Position numbers and translations under genes: made by a program
Part shown: piece after piece, positions 10,737 to 21,550 of the stretch
Layout of the letters: the number at the start of each line of letters is the position of its first letter
How positions within the stretch are numbered: the stretch's first letter is position 1
The notes under the pieces: model-generated
Told to the model about the DNA's origin: nothing
Seen by the model: only the letters and a program-made list of their open reading frames with translations
The model's database searches: none
Assembly (NCBI GenBank): GCA_035582835.1
Contig: JAYKAV010003103.1
Span: forward strand, 124,001 to 188,000
Direction of reading: 5' to 3'
Source of the DNA: Phoebastria nigripes
Taxonomy: Eukaryota; Chordata; Aves; Procellariiformes; Diomedeidae
DNA length: 64,000 nucleotides

Positions 10737-12519
10737 ACTTTAGCTTCTCCCCACTCCCAACGCACGCATCCCTGCCCCTACCTAAGGATAAAGAAAAAGA
10801 TACTGGGCTACTTGTTTCAGCTCTATAGTTCACTCTACACTTCTCACAAACAGAAATATATAAAATTAACTGAAAACTACATACTGTTAGGGTCCAGTGG
10901 TATGTTAGGTATAAAATACCCTATTAAAGACAATTAATCCAAAAATGTAAAGCTAGAAATAAACATACCAAAAAAAAAAAAAAACAAACCATACAGCAAA
11001 ATGCCATTATAGGTGAATAAACAAAGAATTAATTGTACATAAATTGTAGTGAACTATTGTACAGTTGTTTGCTTCAAATGTACTTTTGATATATTCAAAA
11101 TAGCTTGGAAATATGGTCTCCTGAGGGAATGATAAGTCTTAATAAATGCAATTATTTTTCAGAGGGAGCTTGTATTCAGGTCTGACATTTCATTAGAAAG
11201 CTGAGATCAACTTCTGACAAAAAAAGAGATNGGCAGATGCATGGACTAAAGTATATGGCAACAATGGCAGAAAACTGCAGACAGACATACATTAGACCAT
11301 TTAAAACCATTTTCAAAGCAGACACACATTTATTTATGGTCCAGTTTACATATACTGAAAACCTTAAGGGGGTTCACACCACTGTAGAAAGAGAAAGAAA
11401 TTAAAATTGTTTGCTGTCTGCAGAATGAGTTAGAAGAGAAAGTTATCATATCTGTTTTATACACTGTAGCTAATACTGAGGAGGAGAAGGAGTATAGCAA
11501 GGAGGTGTTGTCTACTTTCTCTGAATGAATTTAGAGGCAGTGATGAATGAACAGTGTATCTGGTGTTTCTGTTTGGATGGAAAAATCATCTTAGATCATT
11601 TTTATTTACTCAGTGGACACCTGGAGAATAGGTCAAAGAGAAGTCATCCACTAACTCTTCTACTGGAAGTACAGGGTGTCATTTCTACTTCTGTATATAG
11701 CTTTGATCCTTGGCTCAAACACTCTTGTGAAATGAATGAAAGCTTTATTTTTTAAATGTCACTAAAAAATGCCAGTCCCCCAAACCAATCTTCTTTCCAT
11801 TCCGGCACAACATATAGATTCAAACAAGTTCTACTCTTCAAAGATATCCAACCTCAAAACAGACTCTCATCTTTCCTGTTATCCAGCTAATACACCCAAT
11901 CTGGACATCATCCTTAATTTTGCTGCTCACAGTCCCAGCTGCAGCTGCCATTATGATATGTTCATGGGGCATAGTAAAATCCCCTTATAAGGATTTTCTA
12001 AATAATAGAGAAGCAGTGTGAAGTACAATGTTTTCAATTTAAAGGCAGCATCGCAGAGAGGTGCACTGATAGTTATGAAGAAACAAGTAGCTGGCATGAA
12101 CTTCTTTAACATACAGAACCTTACAAAATTTGCTTTTCATTAAGACTATTGAAATGCAGTGCCTCATGCCGAAAAAGGATGTTTTCATTAAACACAGTTG
12201 CTACAGTAAAGGTAAACAAAACCAATATCCCAAACCTAAGTGTAATATTATCGGTATGATCAATACTATCAAGAAGGTATCTCAATGACTTGGTCATTCC
12301 TGTTCTTCCCATGCACCCCAGCCCTATGCATATGTGAATTTTGTGATAAAGGTTTTTCATCTGGGGCTGTGACAGTCAATTCTCACTGGATCAATCTCCA
12401 AAAGGAAAATGAAAACCGCATTCAGGGCTTCTGTAGATTTTATTCATCTGCCTATTATCTGTAGAGTCTGTTCTATCAATCAGGATTTACTAGATACAGA
12501 CACTTTTGGGAAAAACATA
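10737..12519. other. AT-rich unique sequence, no gene recognised
   Basis: No gene. A poly-A tract lies at about 10970-10984. Three frames of 73-79 codons at 11525-12360 show no motifs, and neighbouring strands are equally open. Single N at about 11231. Confidence 0.55.
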
Positions 12520-12565
12520 TTCCTGCTATAATGAGCAAAATCTTCCTGCTATAATGAGCAAAATC
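12520..12565. repeat. perfect 23-bp tandem duplication
   Basis: The unit TTCCTGCTATAATGAGCAAA plus ATC occurs at 12520-12542 and again, without a mismatch, at 12543-12565. Identity of both copies suggests a recent slippage or end-joining event, or an assembly artefact. Confidence 0.9.
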
Positions 12566-13301
12566 TTCTGAGAGGATTTATTTCTTTATCACTTGTGGGA
12601 GAAGAGGAACAGTGAGGGAGAGGAGCTGCTGAAGGTAACATACAGCGATAAGAGACCATGCAGAGGTATTGCCTAGTTCTGGTTGATTGCCTGCTGCAGT
12701 TCCTACCCAGTAAGGTGCGTACTTCTGGTTTGATACACTCCGACTTGCTTCTTGCTAGCTCAGTAGGATGTGCAGCCTTCCAGCTGAGAACTGTAGCAGA
12801 ATGGCCTTAGCAGCCAGTGCAAGATGCTGACAGCAAATGTTGAGTTTAGGCCTCCACAAACTGGGAGTCCTCTCCAAGTGGGATCTGTGAGAGTTCAGAC
12901 TCTATTTTTACATCATTTTCTCCTTTCTTCCTGTTGATTTGTCACAGATGGGTGACATATCCATATCCTTTGTTAGTTTTTCCTTCATAATCCATCTTAA
13001 ATCTTTGCAGCAGCTTTCCATGAAAATATAAAAAGCAATAATAACAGCAGTGAAAATCAGGTTGGATGTCCCATAGTGAATGAACTGTGAGCATAGACAC
13101 TGCTTCAAACACTGACAATGACAGCTTAAAAAAAAGAATCAACAATAATATAGTCAGAAAAAAAAAAAAAAAACCCAATGACACGCACAGTCTTTTTCTT
13201 CTTGGAGAGGAAATCTATACAATCTTGGGAGAGTGCAACCAAACAGTGATTAAACCAAAAAGCAAAAGAAAGACTATAGTGAACCTGGGCAGCAGAGACT
13301 A
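12566..13301. other. unique sequence, no gene recognised
   Basis: Somewhat richer in G+C at 12600-12900 than the flanks, but no recognisable repeat or exon. A poly-A tract at about 13158-13173. Overlapping antisense frames at 12908-13184 are chance frames. Confidence 0.5.
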
Positions 13302-13413
13302 CATAGAATCATAGAATAGTCTGGATTGGAAGGGACCTTTTAAAAGTCATCTAGTCCAACCCCCTGCCATGGGCAGGGACATCTTCAACTAGATCAGGTT
13401 GCTAATGGAGTTC
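13302..13413 (-). mobile_element. CR1 LINE 3' end, short truncated copy
   Basis: Reading the minus strand, the copy ends in the CR1 3' signature (GATTCTATG octamers, seen here as CATAGAATCATAGAATAG). Upstream of it lie GGTCCCTTCCAATCCAGAC and a diverged version of the CR1 3' UTR (GTTGGACTAGATGACTTTT). Only about 110 bp remain, normal 5' truncation for CR1, and there is no coding part. Confidence 0.85.
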
Positions 13414-14329
13414 TCTGACATGATTCACCCCAAGGAACTTATGGAACCCCTAAACTTTTCTTCAGCTTGGAACTCAAATATAAAATTAAATCCCTTCTCT
13501 GAAAGCTTCTGGAAAAAATAACACAAGTACTTCTCAAATGCTTCCCATGAGCCACAAAAGGAAGAAACTCAGCAAGGTTGTTACAAACATTCATGATATT
13601 CTAACCCTTCAGGATTTATAAAAAAACCTTCTCTCTGATGTAGGTATATTTCCTAACTACACAACACCTAACTATAAACCAGCAACTTGGTCACAGGAGG
13701 TGTTATCATCCTATACACCAATATCCCATCCCAGAGTGGCATCATGACTTGTCTTAAATGCCAGTAAGAGCAAGGCCAACTCTCAGAATCCTAGATCAAA
13801 CATAATGCCTTGCTTATGTGAAATACTTCATATACTGTACCATATTCCTTCATACAAGTGAAATATATTGCTGCAGCTAAAAATCAACTTTGCTTTATAA
13901 TGAACTCACAAACCAAAAAAAGATTAAAAAAACTGCTTATCACAGTTAATTTTCTTTCAAAGCAACCACATTCTTTGTGTAGTTCTACAGATCTTCTTCA
14001 GGTAGATCTACAAAACATACTCAAATTATGAAACTGTGAACTAGAAGGTGTAACTCTACCAGAATATAAAGATCTTGGACTCTGGAAAGACTGCTTTTAT
14101 ATCACATTGCATTTTTCCCATGACTTCTTGCACACTTAACTTCTTATGATTCACAAGTTATTATTTCATCTGTTTCATAGTTGCTTACAATTAATTTTCT
14201 TGCTAACTATCTTTCTGCACTACAGGTAACAAAAGTCTTTTTACAAGTATTTAGTGTAGTCAAGTCAGCTGAAATTACTTGTAAGTCATTTTTCAATTTT
14301 ATCTACACATTCTTGTCATATTTGGGGTT
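13414..14329. other. AT-rich sequence between CR1 pieces, no gene recognised
   Basis: No gene. Part may be an unrecognisable extension of the ancient CR1 remnant that follows, because both read antisense, but I could not identify reverse-transcriptase motifs in it. Confidence 0.45.
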
Positions 14330-15330
14330 CAGGGCTTATGGAATAACTCATCTGGTCACTGTAGAGCATTGCAAGTTTTGTTCCTGCCTTGGATATTTGG
14401 TAATTTACATTACTTTCATTCTTACTGACTGATCAACAATCGCTGTCCTTACCATCTTTTTTGAGACATAAGGTAGAATATTTGATGCTGCTGCCATATT
14501 TAGATTAGCTCCTTTCTCAACATTTTTATGTGTAGCTGTCTTAGTTTTCTCTTTTCTTACTCTTTTTTATTTATGTGGTTGAAGAACTTTTATTACTTGT
14601 TTTAATTTTTTTTCCAAGTTTCAGCTCAACTAGGCTTTTGTCCATTCTCGTTTTATTTTTGCCCTTTTTGACCTCTGAGACATAGCTCTCCTTGCTGATC
14701 AATCCCTTTTTCCGTTCCTTTTAGGTTCTTTATTTACTCTTAATATCCTATGTGAGGTGTTTTTTTCTCCAGAGAGGTCTGTAGCCCTTTCCTGCTAAGA
14801 TTTTTTTTCCTCTTGCTTGCAATGCAAGCTTCAAATACTGTTTGCACTTTTGACTTAAAATAATTCCATGCTTCCACTATGTTCAAATCCTTGAGCTCTT
14901 TGGTTCAGTCAACCCTAGTAAGTAATTTCTTAGTTTCTCAAAGTTTGCTTTTCTAAAACCCCAGACCTTAGCTATGTATTCATTTTTGTTTGTCTTGCAA
15001 TTTAAAATGAACTGAATCAGCTCATGATTACTTGTTCTAAGCTTATTTTTTACAAGTAACCCCTGTACTGCTCCTCCCTGCTGCTTACTTCAAGTAACTC
15101 TAAAGTAGCACCAGCGCATTTTACTTCATAGAATATTTTGTACATAAATTTGTCAACTGATGCATTCAAGAATATTTAAGACCTACTGATGCCTATGGGG
15201 GCATTTCTTTTCAAAGTAATGTCAGAAAATTAAAGTCTGCCATAATCGTGTACTTCCTTTTCTTGTTTATTTCTTTCATACTCTTGGAATCCAAGTCTGG
15301 ATGTTGGGGACTAGAGGAAGGTCCCATTAG
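14330..15330 (-). mobile_element. ancient CR1-like LINE remnant: ORF2 endonuclease end and linker
   Basis: Read on the minus strand with frameshifts and stops, several CR1/L2-type ORF2 landmarks appear in order. ADFNF at about 15240 corresponds to the GDFN endonuclease motif. AGATLELL at about 15105-15130 corresponds to the RGGALLDLL stretch. SNHELIQF at about 15010-15040 corresponds to the SDHELIEF catalytic histidine motif with Asp changed to Asn. GFRKANFEKLRNYL at about 14915-14965 corresponds to the linker after the endonuclease. The order and spacing match the CR1 clade. Many stops and indels show that it is long dead. The plus strand is consequently T-rich here. Edges are approximate. 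Confidence 0.65.
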
Positions 15331-15637
15331 TATAGTTCCTAAACATACTCTCCAGAGTGTTTTCTGTCTTGAGGGATTCTGTTTCTTAAATATGGAGAAA
15401 AAAATAAATTAATAGTCAATAAGTATCTTAATTTTTTGTTTGCTTCTTTTCCCTCTCCATTTTTCTCCCTTTCTTTCTGTCCTGCAATGGAAATTCTTAT
15501 TCCTTTAATTTATTGTCCAACCTGGTTGTATTAGTAGTTAGATATTTTAGTTGTTTGGGTTTGGTTTTAACATAGTTCTCAATCAGAACAACCACAATCC
15601 ATGTTCTGAAATACCATGCCTAATAGTTACCTCCTGG

Positions 15638-15661
15638 TTTTGTTTTGTTTTGTTTTGTTTT
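15638..15661. repeat. (TTTTG)n microsatellite
   Basis: About five perfect units of TTTTG. Confidence 0.9.
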
Positions 15662-17348
15662 AATATCCTTAAGTTTTTATTTCCCCCCATTCTTATATGT
15701 CTGGTTTCCATGTTTCCATGTATATCAGAATTTGCAGGACTTCACTGGCAACTCCCTAGCTTAAAACTCTGTTTTTGATCAAGTCAGCATGAATCCTAAA
15801 ATGTTTTTTTTGAGTTATGTAAGCAGAGTCTGTTATTTGAGAAGAGTAATCTCTCTATGTCTGAATATTAAACATCCTGAAATGTCCCTGAGGTACATGT
15901 CAATCCTCAAAGATTTTAGCACATTTTCCCCTCTCTTGCAGAAATAATGTAATTTTCTGAAATTCCATTTCCCTGCAAGTCTTCTTTTTATATCCTAGGC
16001 ATAATCAGTCTCAGTTCACATCAGTAAGAACTTGATGGTATCATTTATTCTTCCAATATCAAGAATAATATGTACCTTCTTCCTTACCACAAAAAGCAAC
16101 AATCTGGCTCTTGCATTCTTTTTCAAAGGCAAATCCAGATTGTGTGATTCTTTGCAAATTAGGCAGTCCAGCGGAGATCACAAAGGAAAGAATGAATGTT
16201 ACTGTTAACATTTCTGTGCTTTAATATTTCAGAGAAGTAATTTCAGAGACACAATTTTGATATTATGTTTAAATTGACCAATNAGACCAGGTCATTTTTG
16301 GATATCAGGTTACAAATATATTTCATAAAAACATAATGCCTTCTAAAATTACTAAACCAAAAATAGTCTAAGATTTTGAAGTACTGCAGCCCATGTAAAG
16401 ATGTCTGTATTATCCTGAAGAAATTAACAAAATGATAAAATGTTATCTTGTATAAATTTTTTACAAAGTCATATCTGTGCTTCTGGCTCAGAACTGAGAG
16501 AGCGCTATAAATCTAATGGAACATAGAGTTCAGAATTAAACATTGTCGTTAGTTGGCCATTTTNCATAAAGTTGAGTAATGCACAAAACCCTCACAGTTC
16601 TCCTGAAATCAATAATTTAGAGACAACTTGGAATTTTAAATGTTCATGTTCCCTTGATGTAAACACTCCTGTGGAATCAAATTTAGTTAAAATGTATAAG
16701 TTGTCAAGATACACAAATGTAATCTGTGTATATAAATGCAAAAGTGATGATAGGGAGGATACAGATATGCAGCATGGTTGCTTTTGGTTGAAACCTGTTC
16801 TAAAGCCCTATTAACTGCAACTACAGCAAACTTCACTATGTGGTATTTGTTACAAATTCCATGATATTATCTAAACATGCCTGCCACATTTGAATATTTA
16901 GGTATGTTCATGCTAGCTAATATTCTAATCATTAATGGAAATGCACACAGGAAGTGGAAAGAAAAACTCCTTCTACTTTCTGCCTTCAAAAGTTTTAACT
17001 GTTTGTTTAAAATTATTTTCTCAAAGGAGAGTCAAGTCTCAGGAAAATAATTCCCCAGTTTTCATCACTTTTTAATCAGATGTGGTATGTATTTGATTTT
17101 CTGCTATTATGCTCTCAGTTTTTGATTCTCTGAAAGAATTGTGAGAATTTTATAAAACATTTTAGTCTATTACACCACAAAATTCAGTGCACAGAATATT
17201 TTATCAGGTAAATTTATAAAATGTCTTGGATATGTTAGACCAAAAGTAAATCCAACATTTAGCAATCCATACAGATGTTGACTAAGCCTTTGAAGTCACT
17301 ATATATTTTTCTATTGATTAAAAAGCAAACAAACAAACCCAACAAGTC

Positions 17349-17368
17349 TTTTTTTTTTTTTTTTTTTT
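17349..17368. repeat. poly-T tract
   Basis: About 20 consecutive T. Could be the reverse of a retroposon poly-A tail, but no retroposon body was recognised next to it. Confidence 0.8.
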
Positions 17369-17730
17369 CCTTTTATGGATATATTCACAAGTGCCTATGT
17401 CCTCGTGCCATAACCATTCAGAGTTCTATTTCACATGGAAGCTTTGACAGTATTTTTTAAACATAGATTGCCTTCAGTACCTTGTCCAGAAAGACCACAT
17501 CAGATAGCATTCCCATGTTTACTGTGTGTGGCCTTGGAGAAATGAAACTTTGAAACTAGCTTCTGTCCCAAACTGATATTTAAATGTTTATACAGAAGGA
17601 GAAAATCCAATAAGAGAAAGCGAGACGCAACAGAGTAAGAAGTAGAACCCCATGCGAACACATCTAATGAACAGTCTCTAAGAATTTACAATGTGGTCTA
17701 TATCCAAACACAGAAAAATATAACATTGTT

Positions 17731-17800
17731 ATTTTGCTTTGCAGCTGAGGTAGTGAAACACCAAGAAATTAAAGGTTGAATCCACCAAAGATTTTAGATA
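17731..17800 (-). mobile_element. MIR-like SINE fragment (short, degenerate)
   Basis: The plus strand reads TTTGCAGCTGAGGTAGTGAA, then ACACCAAGAAATTAAAGGTT. This follows the antisense of the MIR 3' half (TTTTACAGATGAGGAAACTG, then GAGGCACAGAGAGGTTAAG). Only about 60 bp match, and other old repeats share this tail. It lies 300 bp from a better MIR-like match in the same orientation. Confidence 0.4.
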
Positions 17801-18070
17801 NTGTAGTGTCTACTGATTTTCAGAAGAGTCTGCTTAACCCACATCCACTCCATGAATCTTGATCTATCTATAGATAGATAAGATGAAATGACGGCTGAGC
17901 TGCTGAGACCTGCAATGGGGAAAGAAATTCTGGACATATTTAGAAGCAGAACTCAGATATATGAGGAATATTTGTGGCTAACTTATTGGAGTTTCTAAGG
18001 ATTTATTTTTTAGATTTATTTGTTTAATTTCCACAAAAGAATTATTATATTCCTTTGTGGATTTCAATGT
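17801..18070. other. short unique spacer
   Basis: Sequence between two MIR-like fragments. A GATCTATCTATAGATAGATAAG near-palindrome lies at about 17860-17880. No gene. Confidence 0.5.
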
Positions 18071-18180
18071 AAGAAACTTTTCCAAGGTCAGACAGGATGT
18101 TTGTGGCAAAGCTGACAAAAAGCCAGGAATCCCTTGGGTCCAAGATCAATGCATTAACCACAATATTGCCTTCTCTCACC
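18071..18180 (-). mobile_element. MIR / CORE-SINE-like remnant
   Basis: Plus-strand words follow the antisense MIR consensus in order: TCCAAGGTCAGACAGG (for CCAAGGTCACACAGC), TTGTGGCAAAGCTGA (for AGTGGCAGAGCTGG), CAGGAATCCCTTGGGTCCAA, and CAATGCATTAACCACAATAT (for TGCTCTTAACCACTATGCT). The match extends about 100 bp through the tRNA-unrelated core. Such SINEs are ancient in amniotes, so the copy is an inert fossil. Confidence 0.6.
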
Positions 18181-21100
18181 AGAAGTCAGACTCAGATACT
18201 GTGTCTTGCAAGCTGCCTTAATTGTCACAATTGCTTACATAAACATTAGAGTGTGGAGAACATTCTGATTATTGCGTGCAACATCTGCAGTTAATTTTGA
18301 TATTCATTTACAGGTCATCACATTGTGCAGGATTTGCTGATACTAAATAACTTCCCTATATCTCTGCTCAAGCAAATAGACCAGTCAAAATCCAAGCCTT
18401 CACTATTTATGCTTGAATGATGTTAGAAGCTTTACAAAGTCATTAATGTCTACCTGACATTACCTGCTAAATATTCATAAATGTCAACAAACACCATTCT
18501 TCTTCTGATTATATCTTGGAATACCATCTATTTCACTGGCTTGAGTGAAATAAATCAATATAACACTTCTGATTTTATATCAGTATGATTTGGGATAATT
18601 TTATAAGTGAAAATTAAATAAGGAAGTATAAAAACATCTCATAAGACATTTTTTAATTTTAAATTTGCTGCAGCGTTATTAAAAACATAGGTTATTTTAA
18701 TGATTATGTTCTGAAGAACTGAAGCATTTCAGTTGGATTCAGTATCTCCTTTTCATCCTACTTCTCCTTTTCTTTAAATCCCTCCTACTCCCAGTATGTT
18801 CAGAAATTATTTTACCAAGGCCTTCCTGATGTTAACTTAATCCATTTTATAGCAGCCTAGCAGTATGAATGTCCATGTTGTTCTGGTTATTTTTACTGAA
18901 AAAAACATATTTGCCTGCAGACTCATGGCTAGTAAATAGCAAAGCAGGACTTTCTCACAGCTAGAACAGAACTGATAATCAAGCATTCTGAGTAGGTTTT
19001 TTTTTTTTAAGATACAGTGTTCAGGAAATACATTGTTTTGCTTTACATGATCTGCAATGATGCAAGGAATGTAAATGCATATAACTANAATCATAAATCT
19101 GTCATTTTTACTTGATAAAATATTTTGGATCTTCAAACTATCAAACTGGATATGCTTATAGCATCCCTAGGGTGCTTCATCCTGAGGGAACCATAGGACA
19201 AAACCCTAATCTTGACAGTGCTGAGAGTCTCTACGGATATCATAACTAAGAAATTCAAGCATTGGGTGTTCCTAGTGGTTGAAACTAGTCTTTCTTAGTT
19301 TCGTATGTTTGGCTTCACATACCAGTCCAGATCCTAAAGAGTGTGAAGCTTATTCAGAGGCTGCTAGTCTTTTCCCTTCCTTTCCCTACCAGATTTCTTT
19401 CACCAAGAATTAAGCTTTTTATTTGGAAATAGAAGAAAGGTCTTTGTTTGACCACAAAATTAGATACATAGATCATATGGGGTGTGGGAAAATCTCTTCA
19501 TTGTCTCCTAAAAACTCTTTAGATGGGTCCTACGACAGACATTTTTGAAGACTCAGTCCTAGCTGTGTTTATTAATGGAAATTCTGTATCTTAATGAAGG
19601 TTGTAAATGGTATGACACAACATATCTGGAAATTTGTCACTGAGAACCTAATCCAAAGGAATTTCAGATAACTGCTAAACCACATTAAAATACAGGCCAG
19701 CAGTTTCTACATGCACAATCTGGTAGTTTTTTCCCATATTCTTTTCAGTTTTAAACACTGACAAGACATTCCTTTGTGGATTAGTTAGCAACCTTTTTAG
19801 GAGAACATTTTGGCACAAATTAAGTATATGCTTTTACTTGAAACAAATAGAACTATGTATTTACTCATTCAATGGGAGATTCTGCACTAAGCTCAAACAG
19901 ATCAGCATTTTCTAGGACATTTCTTGTTTTATGACATCAGATGCAGTTGACAACTTCTCACTGATCACTTAGTGCAAATGGCATTCTGCCACAACTACTA
20001 AACCTAGATAAAGATTTCTAACTCTAGGGTGCTCTGGGGATAAAATGAGGCTTTTAAAGCTCTAAGTAATTAGCTGAAATGTTTATAAAAGAAAGAAAAG
20101 TAAGTGTGCTGAACTTTTTTTAACTGAAGTATTTACATTTTCTGACTGACAAANCTCTTTAATACATTTTTTGTGGGGGTGTACCAGCTGTTCTATATGT
20201 AAAGTTATACTAAGACTTCTCCGTGACTGTTAACCATTACAGAAATGCTTCCTTGAAAGGAACTGTGCCTTATGGTATAAAGTCTGTCTATCTGTTTTGT
20301 TTTTTAATGCATAGTGTAGCTTTCACTCTATCTAACTTCAGGTACCTCATCTATATGCCTAANTTGGAAAGCAATTTCCTCCTGAGAATTCAGATCTCTT
20401 AAGCTCACTTCTGCCCACTTAAGTCAGACACTTGATAGGAATCAGCCATTAACAACAAATGGCTGTGAGAGGAACTAAGTGGATAGGAGGAAATATCTCA
20501 GCTTTATGTAAATCTTAATGTACCATATATATGTATGCCATAATTAGAAAAGTTTGTTAGAGTTTATAAGTAATCAAAGCATCATAATAAGGAAAATTGT
20601 AATTGTGTAATATAACATGCAAAAAAAAAAAATAGTGGGCTTGAGAAGAATCCTATGTGGGCTGTACTGACTCAAAGAACACAGAGAATAGATATGTTAA
20701 CATCTGGAATTTGCGTAAGAGGCCTGAAANTTTAAGTATATACTGCCTAATCACCTAGCCTCTCAGGTTGTATTGATTCTTTTTAATGAAAGAGGGCCAG
20801 GGATCAGTCCTGTTCGAGAGGCCATAAGAGCACCAATTGATTGGGGAGAGCCAACTGAAACAGTCCAAAAGAGAGCCAAGGAGACAGCTAACAATTAAGC
20901 ATTGTGGGTGATTACGTCTTGATCAAGTATATGAGCTTGTCTCTGTCTCTTCTATTTAGCAGTATTGGTATGCTCTGAGAGACTTACAGCGAGATTCTTA
21001 TTTGCCCATTTAATATTGAAGACTGAATAGAGGCTTGCTACATGGCAGTTAGTACTGGAGCCTCCAGGTTACAAAAAGTTCTTCATTTCTGGTGTCATGA

Positions 21101-21184
21101 ACATTTTTTTCATTTATATGGACAGCTTCAAAAGTAGAGACGGAAATAATAAGCAAAAGGAGAGACAGATACTGCAACATCTCC
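18181..21184. other. AT-rich unique sequence, no gene recognised
   Basis: No gene or named repeat. A 99-codon antisense frame at 18837-19136 contains an N and a poly-K run and shows no domain. A slightly GC-richer stretch at 20790-21060 was examined but not identified. Single Ns at about 19088, 20154, 20363 and 20730. Confidence 0.5.
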
Positions 21185-21550
21185 CCTGAGCCTTCTCTTC
21201 TCAAGTTTGGGCTTATTTAGCCTAGAGAAGAGAAGGTTCAGTGGAAACCTTGTTGCTGTCTACAAGTACATGGTCAAAGGATTCAGAGAAGACAGAGCCA
21301 GACTTTTCTTGGGGGTGCACGACAGTAGGACTGGAGACAACAAACCCAAGCTGGAACATGGGAAATTTCCATTAGACATAAGGAAAACTTTATTCCCAAA
21401 AAGGTAGGACAACAACAATGCAGACAGACTGTGGGATTGCCATCCTTGGAGGTGTTCAAGACTTGACTGGACACGGCCCTGAGCAATCTGATCTGATTAG
21501 CCCTGTTTAGAGCAAAGAGGAGCAGGATTAGCTCTTCTTTGGAGTAGGTG
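21185..21550 (+). mobile_element. CR1 LINE 3' fragment, old subfamily
   Basis: Sense-strand translation of 21207-21407 reads [20 protein letters not shown], the CR1 ORF2 C-terminal [20 protein letters not shown] signature, and later LDIRKTLFPK. The 3' UTR-like part includes CTTGGAGGTGTTCAAGACTT and a degenerate GAGCAATCTGATCTGATTAG, but the terminal ATTCTATG octamers are missing or lost. Divergence from the young copies at 57 and 60 kb indicates an older insertion. The 5' edge carries a 12-bp inverted repeat (21191-21202 and 21225-21236). Confidence 0.8.

Larger units (their letters stand above)
15331..17730. other. AT-rich unique sequence, no gene recognised
   Basis: No gene. Contains a (TTTTG)n microsatellite (15638-15661) and a poly-T run (17349-17368). 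The 15660-16000 part is pyrimidine-skewed and might be more of the old LINE, but no motif supports that. Single Ns at about 16283 and 16564. Confidence 0.5.

Noticed and set aside
10331..10937. Cluster of 69-100-codon frames on both strands
   Set aside because: Overlap the LTR at 10186-10731 in several frames. LTRs of this kind do not encode protein.
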